Below, piece after piece: positions 7,547-15,382 of a stretch of 57,113 bases of DNA (position 1 is the first letter of the stretch; the number at the start of each line of letters is the position of its first letter). Source of the stretch: CAXGTL01 sp964012725 (GTDB taxonomy: Archaea; Nanobdellota; Nanobdellia; Woesearchaeales; CAXGTL01). The notes under the pieces were generated by a model. That model made no database searches. It saw nothing but the letters and a program-made list of their open reading frames with translations, and had not been told where the DNA came from. The stretch spans positions 1-57,113 of the forward strand of contig CAXGTL010000001.1 of assembly GCA_964012725.1 (NCBI GenBank), in the 5' to 3' direction. The position numbers and the translations under genes are program-made.

Positions 7547-8833
7547 ATGAAAACAAATAAAATAAAAATAAAAAACCTATTATTAATAACAATATTTATG
7601 TTAAGCATATTAACTGCAATTAGTTTAAGCAGTGCAGCTATATACAACCAAGAACATGTTGTGGTTACACTTGTCAATCAACAACCAGATCCTGTTAAAC
7701 CAGGAGGAACTGTAGATGTAAGGATTAAAATTGAGAATCAAGGTCAAAATGCAAAAGACTTTGAATTTGAGTTTGTACCTAAATATCCTTTTTCCTTGTA
7801 TGATGAAGAAGATACAACAAAATATATTGGTATTTTGGGTGCAGGTGATGATTATGCTGTATATTACAAATATAAAGTTCGTATTGATGAAAATGCAGTT
7901 GAAGGAATAAATGAAATAGAATTTAAATATAAACATTCAAATGTTGATTCGGTAACTAAAAAATTTGATATTAATATTCAAACAGAAGATGCAATTGTTT
8001 TAATAAAAGAAGTAAAAACAGAACCAGAAACTATATCACAAGGACAAGAAGCAAAAATTAATTTTAAATTGGAAAACATTGCAGATTCATTAATAAGAGA
8101 TATTAGTATAAATTTGGATTTAAGTTCTTCAGACATGCCAATATCTCCATTATCAACAGGAAGTGAGAAAAAAATTAAGACAATAAAGCCTGGCGAAGAA
8201 GCAGAAATGAGTTTTGATATTATTACACTTGCTACAGCAGAATCACAAATACACAAACTACCTTTAACATTAACATACTCTGATGAAATTGGAAAAAATT
8301 ATAGTAAAACAGATATTGTTAGTATTATAATTTCATCTCACCCAGACTTAACTTATAATGTTGATAGTACAGATATATTATTTGCAGGACAACCTGGTAC
8401 AGCAACATTAAAAATAGTTAATAAAGGAACAGAAGATATTAAATTTTTAAATATAATGTTAAAAGATAGTGATGACTTTGTAAAATTATCCAATGATGAT
8501 ATTTATGTTGGAAATATAGATTCTGATGACTATGAAACAGCAGATTTTGATTTATACATAGAAAAAAAAGTAAAGAACCTAGAATTACCATTAACAGTTG
8601 AGTATAGAGACTCTATCAATCGTGAATATAAAGAAGAAATTAAAGTTCCAATTACATTGTATAAAGCAGGTGATGCTAAGAAATACAATTTAATAAGTGG
8701 GAATGGTACTGCTGGTTGGATTGTAATGATACTTATTGTTGGTGTTGGTTTTTATTTTTACAGAAGGTATAAAAAAAGAAAAAAGAATAAAAACCACAAA
8801 CATCATCAAAAAAGTGAAAAAAAAGAAAAGTGA
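7547..8833 (+). CDS. Surface protein with COG1361/NEW3-like beta domains
   Basis: 428 aa. A signal peptide (about 1-30) is followed by three tandem Ig-like beta domains (about 35-130, 140-235, 250-350, with repeats of the PxxxxPGG/GQ..N type), a transmembrane helix near 385-405 and a Lys/His-rich cytoplasmic tail. GGAGG precedes the ATG. COG1361-like proteins often sit beside MacB-like permeases in archaea, so it may be the extracytoplasmic partner of this exporter. That is inference. Confidence 0.75.
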   Translation: MKTNKIKIKNLLLITIFMLSILTAISLSSAAIYNQEHVVVTLVNQQPDPVKPGGTVDVRIKIENQGQNAKDFEFEFVPKYPFSLYDEEDTTKYIGILGAGDDYAVYYKYKVRIDENAVEGINEIEFKYKHSNVDSVTKKFDINIQTEDAIVLIKEVKTEPETISQGQEAKINFKLENIADSLIRDISINLDLSSSDMPISPLSTGSEKKIKTIKPGEEAEMSFDIITLATAESQIHKLPLTLTYSDEIGKNYSKTDIVSIIISSHPDLTYNVDSTDILFAGQPGTATLKIVNKGTEDIKFLNIMLKDSDDFVKLSNDDIYVGNIDSDDYETADFDLYIEKKVKNLELPLTVEYRDSINREYKEEIKVPITLYKAGDAKKYNLISGNGTAGWIVMILIVGVGFYFYRRYKKRKKNKNHKHHQKSEKKEK

Positions 8834-8874
8834 CTAACTAAAAATAATAACAAATAAAACTCTAAAGGTAAACT

Positions 8875-10098
8875 ATGTTATCAGACTATCTTATATTTAT
8901 TGTAAAAGGACTAGCTAGACGAAGATTACGAAGCTGGCTAACTATAATTGGTATATTTATAGGCATAGCAGCAGTTGTTTCTTTGATTGGCCTAGGTGAA
9001 GGTCTAAGATCAACAATAAATGACCAATTTGGATTTGTTGGAGCAGATGTAATCGTTGTTACTGCAAGTGGTGGATTAGGTCCACCTGGAACAGGTGTTG
9101 TTGATCCAGTTACAGAAAAAGAAATCAAAGCCATTGAAAAAATACCTGGTGTTGAAGGAGTCACAGGAAGAATCATAGAATCAGCTAAAATTGTTTTTAA
9201 TAATAAAGCAGGTTTTGGATTTGCAGCCAGTATGCCTGATGGTGAAGGCAGAGAATTAATAGAAGATGTCCTTAATATGAAATCTATCAAAGGAAGAATG
9301 TTAAAAGATGATGATTCAGGTTCTGTATTTATAGGATATGCATTTTATGAAGATGACGAAACTTATGATAAAATTGTTGATGTTGGTTCAAAAATAGAAA
9401 TTCTTGATAAAGAATTCAAAGTCATAGGTATTATGGAAAAAAAAGGCAATTTCCAGTTTGATGGTGCTGTTTTTATGAATGAAGATGACTTAAGAGATTT
9501 AGTTGACAGACAAGGTGATGATTATGATCTCATTCCTGTTAAATTTAATACAAACCTTGATGTAAGCAAAATTCAAATGGATATTGAAAAAAAATTAAGA
9601 AAAATAAGAGATGTTGATATTGGTGAAGAAGATTTTTCAGTTCAAACACCAACTTCTGTTATAGAAAGTGTTAATGAAACATTACTTGCTGTACAAATAT
9701 TTATTTACATAATTGCAAGTATATCATTATTAGTAGGTGGAATTGGAATAATGAACACTATGTATACATCTGTTGTTGAAAGAACTAAAGAAATTGGTAT
9801 AATGAAATCAATAGGTGCAAAGAATAGAACTATATTTATTCTGTTTTTTGTTGAATCAGGATTACTGGGGAGTGTAGGAGGCATAGTTGGAGCTATCCTG
9901 GGTTATATTGGTGCAACAAGTTTAGCTTATATTGGAAGTATTGCATTAGGATCAGATTTAATAAGTGCTCATATATCTTGGCAATTATTTGTTGGTTCAA
10001 TTTTATTTTCATTTATAGTTGGATCATTTTTTGGAACATTGCCAGCATGGAAAGCGTCTAAGTTAAACCCTGTAGATGCACTCCGATATGCAAAATGA
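8875..10098 (+). CDS. MacB/FtsX-family ABC permease 1
   Basis: 407 aa. Architecture as in the family: an N-terminal transmembrane helix (about 22-42), a large extracytoplasmic MacB_PCD domain (45-270) with Gly/Pro-rich segments, then three C-terminal membrane helices with ERTKEIGIMKSIGAKNRTI between them. It ends with LNPVDALRYAK. It would work with the ATPase at 6809 and probably pairs with permease 2 as a heterodimer. Confidence 0.88.
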   Translation: MLSDYLIFIVKGLARRRLRSWLTIIGIFIGIAAVVSLIGLGEGLRSTINDQFGFVGADVIVVTASGGLGPPGTGVVDPVTEKEIKAIEKIPGVEGVTGRIIESAKIVFNNKAGFGFAASMPDGEGRELIEDVLNMKSIKGRMLKDDDSGSVFIGYAFYEDDETYDKIVDVGSKIEILDKEFKVIGIMEKKGNFQFDGAVFMNEDDLRDLVDRQGDDYDLIPVKFNTNLDVSKIQMDIEKKLRKIRDVDIGEEDFSVQTPTSVIESVNETLLAVQIFIYIIASISLLVGGIGIMNTMYTSVVERTKEIGIMKSIGAKNRTIFILFFVESGLLGSVGGIVGAILGYIGATSLAYIGSIALGSDLISAHISWQLFVGSILFSFIVGSFFGTLPAWKASKLNPVDALRYAK

Positions 10099-10166
10099 AA
10101 GAAAAATCACAATAATTATAAAAATAATAATGAAAAAATTAAAAACAATAAAAATACCAAAATAAA

Positions 10167-11387
10167 ATGATATTAGACATATTAAAATATTCAGTAAACA
10201 ATCTATTTCATAGAAAACTTAGAAGTTTTCTTAGTATTTTGTCCATTTTAATAGGTGTTACTGCAATATATGCATTAATCAGCTTTGGTCAAGGAATAAA
10301 TGCTTATATGGATGGATTTGCACAAGAAATGGGAACAGATAAAGTATTTTTAATGCCTGGTGGTGGTCTTACTCAAGCTCCAGGTACAAGTAATATATTA
10401 TTTTCAGAAGATGAATTGGATTTTGTTCGAAAAATCAATGGAGTTGATGAAGCAAGTGGAATGATGATTACAAATGGTAAAGTCAAGTACAAAGATTACA
10501 AAGAAAAATATCCTTTTGTAATAGGGATGTCGACTGATTCTAAAGAAAAAAAAATAATAGAAGAAATGTTTGCTGGAATAGAAATAATACAAGGAAGAAC
10601 TTTAAAAAAAGGAGATTTATTAAAAGCAACTTTAGGATATTCTTATATTATTCAAGATAGGATGTTTAAAAAAACAATGTCTGTTGGAGATAAAATTAAA
10701 GTCAATGATATAGAAATAGAAGTTGTTGGATTTTATGAAGAAGTTGGAAATCCTGGTGATGATTCAAATGTTTATTTATCTCAAGAAGGATTTACAGAAA
10801 TATTTGATATTGAAGATTTTGAATATATTTATGTAAGAACAGCTTATGATCAAAGTCCAACAGATGTATCTGCAAACATAAAAGAAAAATTTAGAAAACA
10901 TAGAAATCAAAAAGAAGGTGAAGAAGATTTTCAAGTTCAAACTTTTGAAGATATGATGGCAATATTTACAAATATAATTCTTGTTCTAAATGGAGTATTA
11001 GTAATCATTGCTTTGATTTCAATAATAGTTGCAGCAATTAATATAACAAACACTATGTATACTTCTATATTAGAAAGAACACAAGAGATTGGTGTTATGA
11101 AAGCAGTTGGTGCTAAAAATAAATTTATTTTATTAATATTTGTAATAGAGTCAGGACTTCTAGGACTTTTAGGTGGGACAATTGGAGTTATACTTGGTTA
11201 TGGAATTGCTAAATTAGGTGGTATAATAGCAGCAATGAATGGACTTTCTATGCTAAGACCAGGATTTCCATGGTGGTTAACAACTGGTTGTTTATTATTT
11301 GCATTCTTAGTTGGTGCAGGTTCTGGTTATTTGCCTGCAAAACAAGCAAGTAAATTACAAGCAACTGATGCTTTGCGATGGGAATGA
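10167..11387 (+). CDS. MacB/FtsX-family ABC permease 2
   Basis: 406 aa paralog of the preceding gene, with the same one-plus-three membrane helix layout, the ERTQEIGVMKAVGAKNKFI loop and the end LQATDALRWE. No Shine-Dalgarno is visible 69 nt after the previous stop. The two permeases are about equally long and clearly diverged, suggesting an old duplication into a heterodimer. Its last codons are repeated 61 nt further on (see the repeat entry). Confidence 0.87.
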   Translation: MILDILKYSVNNLFHRKLRSFLSILSILIGVTAIYALISFGQGINAYMDGFAQEMGTDKVFLMPGGGLTQAPGTSNILFSEDELDFVRKINGVDEASGMMITNGKVKYKDYKEKYPFVIGMSTDSKEKKIIEEMFAGIEIIQGRTLKKGDLLKATLGYSYIIQDRMFKKTMSVGDKIKVNDIEIEVVGFYEEVGNPGDDSNVYLSQEGFTEIFDIEDFEYIYVRTAYDQSPTDVSANIKEKFRKHRNQKEGEEDFQVQTFEDMMAIFTNIILVLNGVLVIIALISIIVAAINITNTMYTSILERTQEIGVMKAVGAKNKFILLIFVIESGLLGLLGGTIGVILGYGIAKLGGIIAAMNGLSMLRPGFPWWLTTGCLLFAFLVGAGSGYLPAKQASKLQATDALRWE

Positions 11388-11452
11388 AACGACCGAAGTA
11401 ATGCTATGAATGAAGCAAAGCGGAATGAATATGCTTTGCGTTGGGAATGAAA
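11367..11452 (+). repeat. Duplicated 3' end of permease gene
   Basis: The last codons plus stop of permease 2 (ATGCTTTGCGATGGGAATGA, from 11369) recur from 11430 with one mismatch (ATGCTTTGCGTTGGGAATGA), again spelling ALRWE-stop in one frame. The second copy also forms a GCAAAGC/GCTTTGC hairpin. It looks like the remnant of a deleted third paralog or a small tandem duplication. Confidence 0.5.
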
Positions 11453-11492
11453 TCACAGAAATAAACACAATAAAAGAAAAAAAAGAAAAAAA

Positions 11493-11906
11493 TTAAATTT
11501 GTGCTTGCCTATCACTCCAAGCAACTAATCCAGTAATTACTATGTGTGCTAAGTGTCCCAATAAACCAATCAATGGAATCAAAGCAACAACTAATGCTAA
11601 ACTTAACCAGCCTGGATAATTTCTTTGTTCATATATGTTCCATAACCACATGATCATGAAAACAAATCCTACTATTGGTACAAAGAATATAAATCCCCAT
11701 GCCCAATGTTTCTTTGCTAATATTGGAAGCAAAAAAATATTTGCAATTGGAATCCATGCAAGCCAAGCTTTTTCATAACCTAGTTTTTTAGCAATTGTCA
11801 TATACGCCCATGCAAAATAAACATATACTACAAGTATTATAAAAAAGAAAAGCATTCCTAAACCAGCTATTGCTCCTAACCCAAGCATACTAGCATAATC
11901 AACCAT
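11493..11906 (-). CDS. Four-helix membrane protein (DUF5684-like)
   Basis: 137 aa, very hydrophobic, with four predicted spans. Motifs KLGYEKAWLAWIPIANIFLLPILA and a closing VITGLVAWSDRQ resemble small DUF5684-type membrane proteins of bacteria and archaea. GAGGATGAT precedes the ATG. It converges with the permease gene. Function unknown. Confidence 0.7.
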   Translation of the reverse strand: MVDYASMLGLGAIAGLGMLFFFIILVVYVYFAWAYMTIAKKLGYEKAWLAWIPIANIFLLPILAKKHWAWGFIFFVPIVGFVFMIMWLWNIYEQRNYPGWLSLALVVALIPLIGLLGHLAHIVITGLVAWSDRQAQI

Positions 11907-12024
11907 ATTATCATCCTCCTTTTGTTTTGTATAATGTATTTAATTTATTGAACCTAATTAATATTGTTTTCATTCAATATAATCTTAATTAAAGAACAAG
12001 GATATTTAAATCTTTTGTAATAAT

Positions 12025-12157
12025 GTATATATTTAGTTAGTTGGCCTCAAGTTTGTTTTTGAGACCATCTTCCATCGTAAGATGTTCGAGGAACCGAAAA
12101 TATTTATTTTATTATATTACATTTTCGGTCAAGAAAACCTGGCCAACTAAATATATA
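12025..12157. ncRNA. Four-way-junction structured element
   Basis: The closing helix GTATATATTTAG..TTGGCC (12025-12046, with a 4-nt bulge) pairs with GGCCAACTAAATATATAC (12140-12157). It encloses three perfect hairpins: CTCAA/TTGAG (12046-12062), CATCTT/AAGATG (12066-12084) and ACCGAAAAT/ATTTTCGGT (12093-12129). No reading frame fits. ATTTAAAT at 12003-12010 could be a plus-strand TATA box. The strand is uncertain, and no second copy was found in the window. Confidence 0.5.
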
Positions 12158-12166
12158 CTAAATTAT

Positions 12167-12529
12167 TTATATAAACTTAGTCTGAACCTTATCACTATAC
12201 TTAAACACATTTTTTTTGTTCAATGTTCTATGTACTTTTCTGTATGAATCAATTTCTTTATTGATTTTTTTAAAATATTCAAGACCACGATCTGTCAAAG
12301 TTAATGATTTATTTTTATATTTAATAAACTTATCTTTTTCTAATCTTTCTAAATTTTTGTACAAGGCTCTTTGCTTTTTTGAAACAATTCCAGAATTTAG
12401 AACTAATTGAATAAATGTTTGTTTTGATACTTTTACACTTAATGATTTCTTTTTAAGTTTTTTATTCGCTTCAACATACCACCTACCTAAAGTGTAGAGC
12501 ATGAATCTTTCTGTACGGGTAAGTTTCAT
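12167..12529 (-). CDS. Winged-helix-like protein
   Basis: 120 aa, basic. Residues 5-95 look like a winged helix: a TRTERFMLYTLGRWY start, KKQRALYKNLERLEKDKFIKY as recognition helix and wing, and LTDRGLEYF, a common wing-end motif. It is co-translated with the gene at 12526 (4-nt overlap) and probably acts with it. DNA binding is inference from the fold. Confidence 0.6.
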   Translation of the reverse strand: MKLTRTERFMLYTLGRWYVEANKKLKKKSLSVKVSKQTFIQLVLNSGIVSKKQRALYKNLERLEKDKFIKYKNKSLTLTDRGLEYFKKINKEIDSYRKVHRTLNKKNVFKYSDKVQTKFI

Positions 12530-13077
12530 TTTAACCTCATTCTTTTACTAGCTTGATATAATCTTAAAAAATCAACTAAAAATAAAGTTGATGTATAAAC
12601 ATTTACTAAAGATTGCTTTATTGAATAAACTCCTGAATCTTTTAATTTAGTATGAAAATATGGATCTGGTGGGATTTTATTTTTTTCCTCTTCTTTATCT
12701 TTTTTCTTTTTTATCCCCCAACTAATATGCAAACCTCTAGCAACATCTTTTGGAAGCCTTTTTAAAAAAGGTTCTGCTAAAAAATATTCATAAGAAAAAT
12801 CTCTTCCTTGAATATAAGTATTTTTCATTCTTCCGCTTGATGACCAATCAAACTCAACAATTAATTGCATTAATTCTAATGATTTTTGTTCATATGTATC
12901 TATCATAGAACTAGAAAAAAAACCTTTGACTCTTGACTTTTTAGGAGGATTATTCTTCATATGTTCAAATTCTTTTTTAGTCAAAAGACCTAAGTTAGCA
13001 GTAATTTTTGGTTTTAATTCTCTTACAGCAAATCTAAGTCCTGTTCTAAAGTTTTCTAATGTTATTTCTTCAGTCAT
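12526..13077 (-). CDS. Hypothetical protein paired with winged-helix gene
   Basis: 183 aa from ATG 13077, chosen over TTG 13101 because GGGGA precedes it. Mostly helical, with a Lys/Glu-rich stretch near 133-145 (GIKKKKDKEEEKNKIP) and no recognised motif. The stop overlaps the ATG of the downstream gene. I do not recognise the family. The tight pairing suggests a two-protein unit, but no toxin motif is evident. Confidence 0.55.
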   Translation of the reverse strand: MTEEITLENFRTGLRFAVRELKPKITANLGLLTKKEFEHMKNNPPKKSRVKGFFSSSMIDTYEQKSLELMQLIVEFDWSSSGRMKNTYIQGRDFSYEYFLAEPFLKRLPKDVARGLHISWGIKKKKDKEEEKNKIPPDPYFHTKLKDSGVYSIKQSLVNVYTSTLFLVDFLRLYQASKRMRLK

Positions 13078-13160
13078 ATTTCCCCATAGAAAAGGAGTCA
13101 AACTTAGTTTATAAATTTAATTAAAGAAAATAAGAAAATAAAACAAAAAAGAAAATAAAA

Positions 13161-13270
13161 TGGGCCTGAAGGGACTTTCGTATCATAAAGATAATTCGAA
13201 CCCTCAATCCTCCGGTTTCTTTCAATAAAGTTAAGAGCCGGATGCTTTAACCAGGTTAAGCCACAAGCCC
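13161..13270 (-). tRNA. tRNA-Lys(CTT) with two introns
   Basis: Cloverleaf: acceptor GGGCTTG/CAGGCCC, D stem GCTT/AAGC, anticodon stem TCCGG/CCGGA with loop CTCTTAA (anticodon CTT), T stem GAGGG/CCCTT, discriminator A, no encoded CCA. A 15-nt intron follows the anticodon (about 13216-13230). A second intron of 20 nt (13175-13194) interrupts the T loop. It forms a textbook bulge-helix-bulge: helix TTCG/CGAA, 3-nt bulges AAT and AGT, inner helix TATC/GATA. Cutting as usual gives the standard T loop TTCGAAT. Confidence 0.9.
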
Positions 13271-13273
13271 ATA

Positions 13274-13370
13274 CGCTGATGCCCGGATTTGAACCGGGAT
13301 ATCCGTAAGGAAACGAGATGACAGGAAATATTTTCCAGTCTCGCGCAGTACCAGGTTGTGCCACATCAGC
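13274..13370 (-). tRNA. tRNA-Ser(GGA) with anticodon-loop intron
   Basis: Acceptor GCTGATG/CATCAGC, D arm, anticodon stem CGAGA/TCTCG, long variable arm TCC-TTAC-GGA (class II), T arm CCCGG-TTCAAAT-CCGGG, discriminator G. The anticodon loop CTGGAAA reads GGA and is interrupted by about 13 nt that form GGAAA/TTTCC, a relaxed splice motif. The 3' end lies only 3 nt from the tRNA-Lys, so both are surely cotranscribed. Confidence 0.8.
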
Positions 13371-13382
13371 AGTGTTCATTTT

Positions 13383-13457
13383 TTTGTATCCATGAGGAAA
13401 CGAGATGACAGGAAAGATTTTCCAGTCTCGCGCAGTACCAGGTTGTGCCATGTCGGC
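13383..13457 (-). pseudogene. 5' three-quarters of a second tRNA-Ser(GGA)
   Basis: From 13457 it has acceptor strand GCCGACA followed by a D arm, intron-bearing anticodon arm and variable arm almost identical to the tRNA-Ser at 13370 (three or four differences). The T arm and 3' acceptor strand are replaced by an A-rich stretch. A TTTATAAAG box (13484-13492) is about 30 nt upstream, so it is probably transcribed as the leader of the Ser-Lys tRNA transcript. A decayed duplicate is the simplest view. Confidence 0.65.
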
Positions 13458-13535
13458 TTATATATAGAAGAATTAAATCATTTCTTTATAAAGTTTTTTA
13501 TATAAGTTGAATAAAACAAAAAACAATTTAAAAAA

Positions 13536-14606
13536 TTAAGATTGTTCTCTAAGCATATTTGAATAATTTCTAAAGAATCTCCTTCTGTCTTTATATCTAG
13601 TAAACCCTCTTTTAATAGGTTGGAATAAATCAAGAATATCTTCATTAGAATAAACTTCTTCATTAACAACCATTTCCTTTTCAGGTTCCGGAGGGGAAAT
13701 CAAACCAATGTCTTCTAAAATAGTAACAACTTTATTTTTCATTTCCTTTTTAGAACAATAAGTACTATATGATGTAAAACTTTTAACATGATTAATAGAG
13801 GAATTAAAACTAAGATGTAACTTACTAATTTTCTTATTAACAAAATAACACTTAATAGGATTATGATGAAATGCTGAACATACTGCATAATTATTTTGAA
13901 TCTCTGATAGTGTCATATAATCTCTTACAGCAGTAAATAACCTTTGCATATCAGAATCACAAGTTATAACATTTATATTTTGATTATCAATTAGACATTT
14001 ATATAATGAAGATGCAACAATCTGTTCATCAGTCTTTAAATCTTTTTTTGTACTTAGACGATCTTTATACCTAAAAGAATAACTTCTTTTAACATCTGTA
14101 TTTTCTGATACAAATTCAACTAATTCTAAAAGTTTATCAAAAATAACATTGTCACTTAATTTTATTCTTCTTCTTTTTGCAACTCTTAAAACTTCTGAAT
14201 ATGTCCAACATAAATTATTAAATATTTGAGCATTCTCATCTGAATAAATATTTCCATTATCTTGAGAATGACTTCTATGCCTGCACTTCCTAGTTTCTTT
14301 TTTATTAAAATTTTTTAACTTTTCTCTAATAATTTGTTGAAATCTTGAAATTTCTTCTACAACTTTATTAACAGTAAATACCTTTTGATTTGATAATAAT
14401 TTAATAAAATCTTTATATTGGTCAACCTTACTATTAATAATTTATTTATCTAATTCATAAAAGAATCTACAAGGGTAAACACCATCATAATACCAATTAA
14501 CAGAATCTTCACAAACACCATTATCCACCATAATTAATTTTTCAGAACCTAAAATTTCTTCTAATGTAAATAATTTTCTTCCATTATTGTCCCTAATTAT
14601 AACCAT
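13536..14606 (-). pseudogene. PIN-domain protein gene interrupted by in-frame TAA
   Basis: A 356-codon frame from ATG 14606 is open to 13536 except for one TAA at codon 55 (14442-14444). The N-terminal piece holds LIMVDNG (first PIN Asp). After the stop come VNKVVEEI (Glu), TDEQIVASSL (Asp) and NVITCDSDM (Asp), then a Lys-rich C-terminus. The same motif order occurs in the intact PIN gene at 53676. The catalytic residues are split by the stop, so the gene is dead, read through, or carries a sequencing error. Confidence 0.7.
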
Positions 14607-14740
14607 ATAAAACTAAGAATCTTATATCTTTTTTAAAGATTTCGAAAAAGCATATGTTATATATACTTTTTTAAATATAATAAATTTACACAATCTTTAT
14701 ATATATCAACAACTATATAAGATTAAAGGGGTTGATAATT

Positions 14741-14989
14741 ATGGAAAAAACACAAATAGGTAAAATAACACATTTCTTTGACAAAATAAGCGTAGCTGTC
14801 ATCGAATTAACAGATACATTAAAGATAGGAGATAAGATCTTAATCGAAGGCCATGGTAATTCTTTTGAACAAGATGTTACATCAATGCAGATCGAGCATG
14901 ACAAAGTAGAAGAAGCTAAATCAGGTCAAAGTGTTGGAATGAAGACTGATCAACTGGTTAAAGTTGGTGATTTGGTGTTTAAGTTATAA
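14741..14989 (+). CDS. Stand-alone translation-factor domain II (beta-barrel) protein
   Basis: 82 aa. The sequence reads as domain 2 of translational GTPases: IGKITHFFDKISVAVIEL, LKIGDKILIEGHG, VTSMQIEHDKVEEAKSGQSVGMK, VGDLVFKL. There is no G domain. Free-standing versions are widespread in archaea near translation genes; the function is unknown. ATG 14741 was chosen because AAAGGGG sits about 10 nt upstream. It lies next to the S10/EF-1A cluster on the opposite strand. Confidence 0.8.
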   Translation: MEKTQIGKITHFFDKISVAVIELTDTLKIGDKILIEGHGNSFEQDVTSMQIEHDKVEEAKSGQSVGMKTDQLVKVGDLVFKL

Positions 14990-15011
14990 ATTTTTTTATT
15001 TTTTTAGAATT

Positions 15012-15320
15012 CTACTCAATCATTTCAATCTCAATATGAAGCCCTTCTGGTATAGGTACTCTCATAACTAAACGTAAAGCTCTTTCATCAAGACCTAAAT
15101 CTATAAGTCTTTTATGTATTCTCATTTCATATCTTTCAAAAGAAGCTTTTCCTTTACCACACGGAGTTTTACGTGTAGTTAATTTTAATTTTTTAGTAGG
15201 AAGAGGTATAGGTCCATGCATAACTACTCCTGTCTTATCTGCAATATTTGATATAAAATCACAAACACTGTTTATTTTTTCTATATTTGTACATGCTAGT
15301 TTTATTCTTGCTTTTTGCAT
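15012..15320 (-). CDS. rpsJ: 30S ribosomal protein uS10
   Basis: 102 aa, full archaeal length, with PIPLPTKK, the TTRKTPCGKGKASFERYEMRIHKRLI block and a VPIPEGLHIEIE end. It is part of the small-subunit head. It follows EF-1A at 62 nt, the usual archaeal tuf-rpsJ order. Its ribosome-binding GAGG lies in the loop of an ATTATG/CATAAT hairpin directly before the ATG. Confidence 0.95.
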   Translation of the reverse strand: MQKARIKLACTNIEKINSVCDFISNIADKTGVVMHGPIPLPTKKLKLTTRKTPCGKGKASFERYEMRIHKRLIDLGLDERALRLVMRVPIPEGLHIEIEMIE

Positions 15321-15382
15321 ATTATGGCCTCATAATGAATTACATTCACCATGTAAAAAAATGAAATAAAAAAAAATTAAAT

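Noticed and set aside
13104..13451. Minus-strand frame of about 115 codons with an internal repeat
   Set aside because: It runs straight through the tRNA-Lys, tRNA-Ser and truncated tRNA-Ser genes. The repeated peptide is only the translation of the duplicated tRNA.
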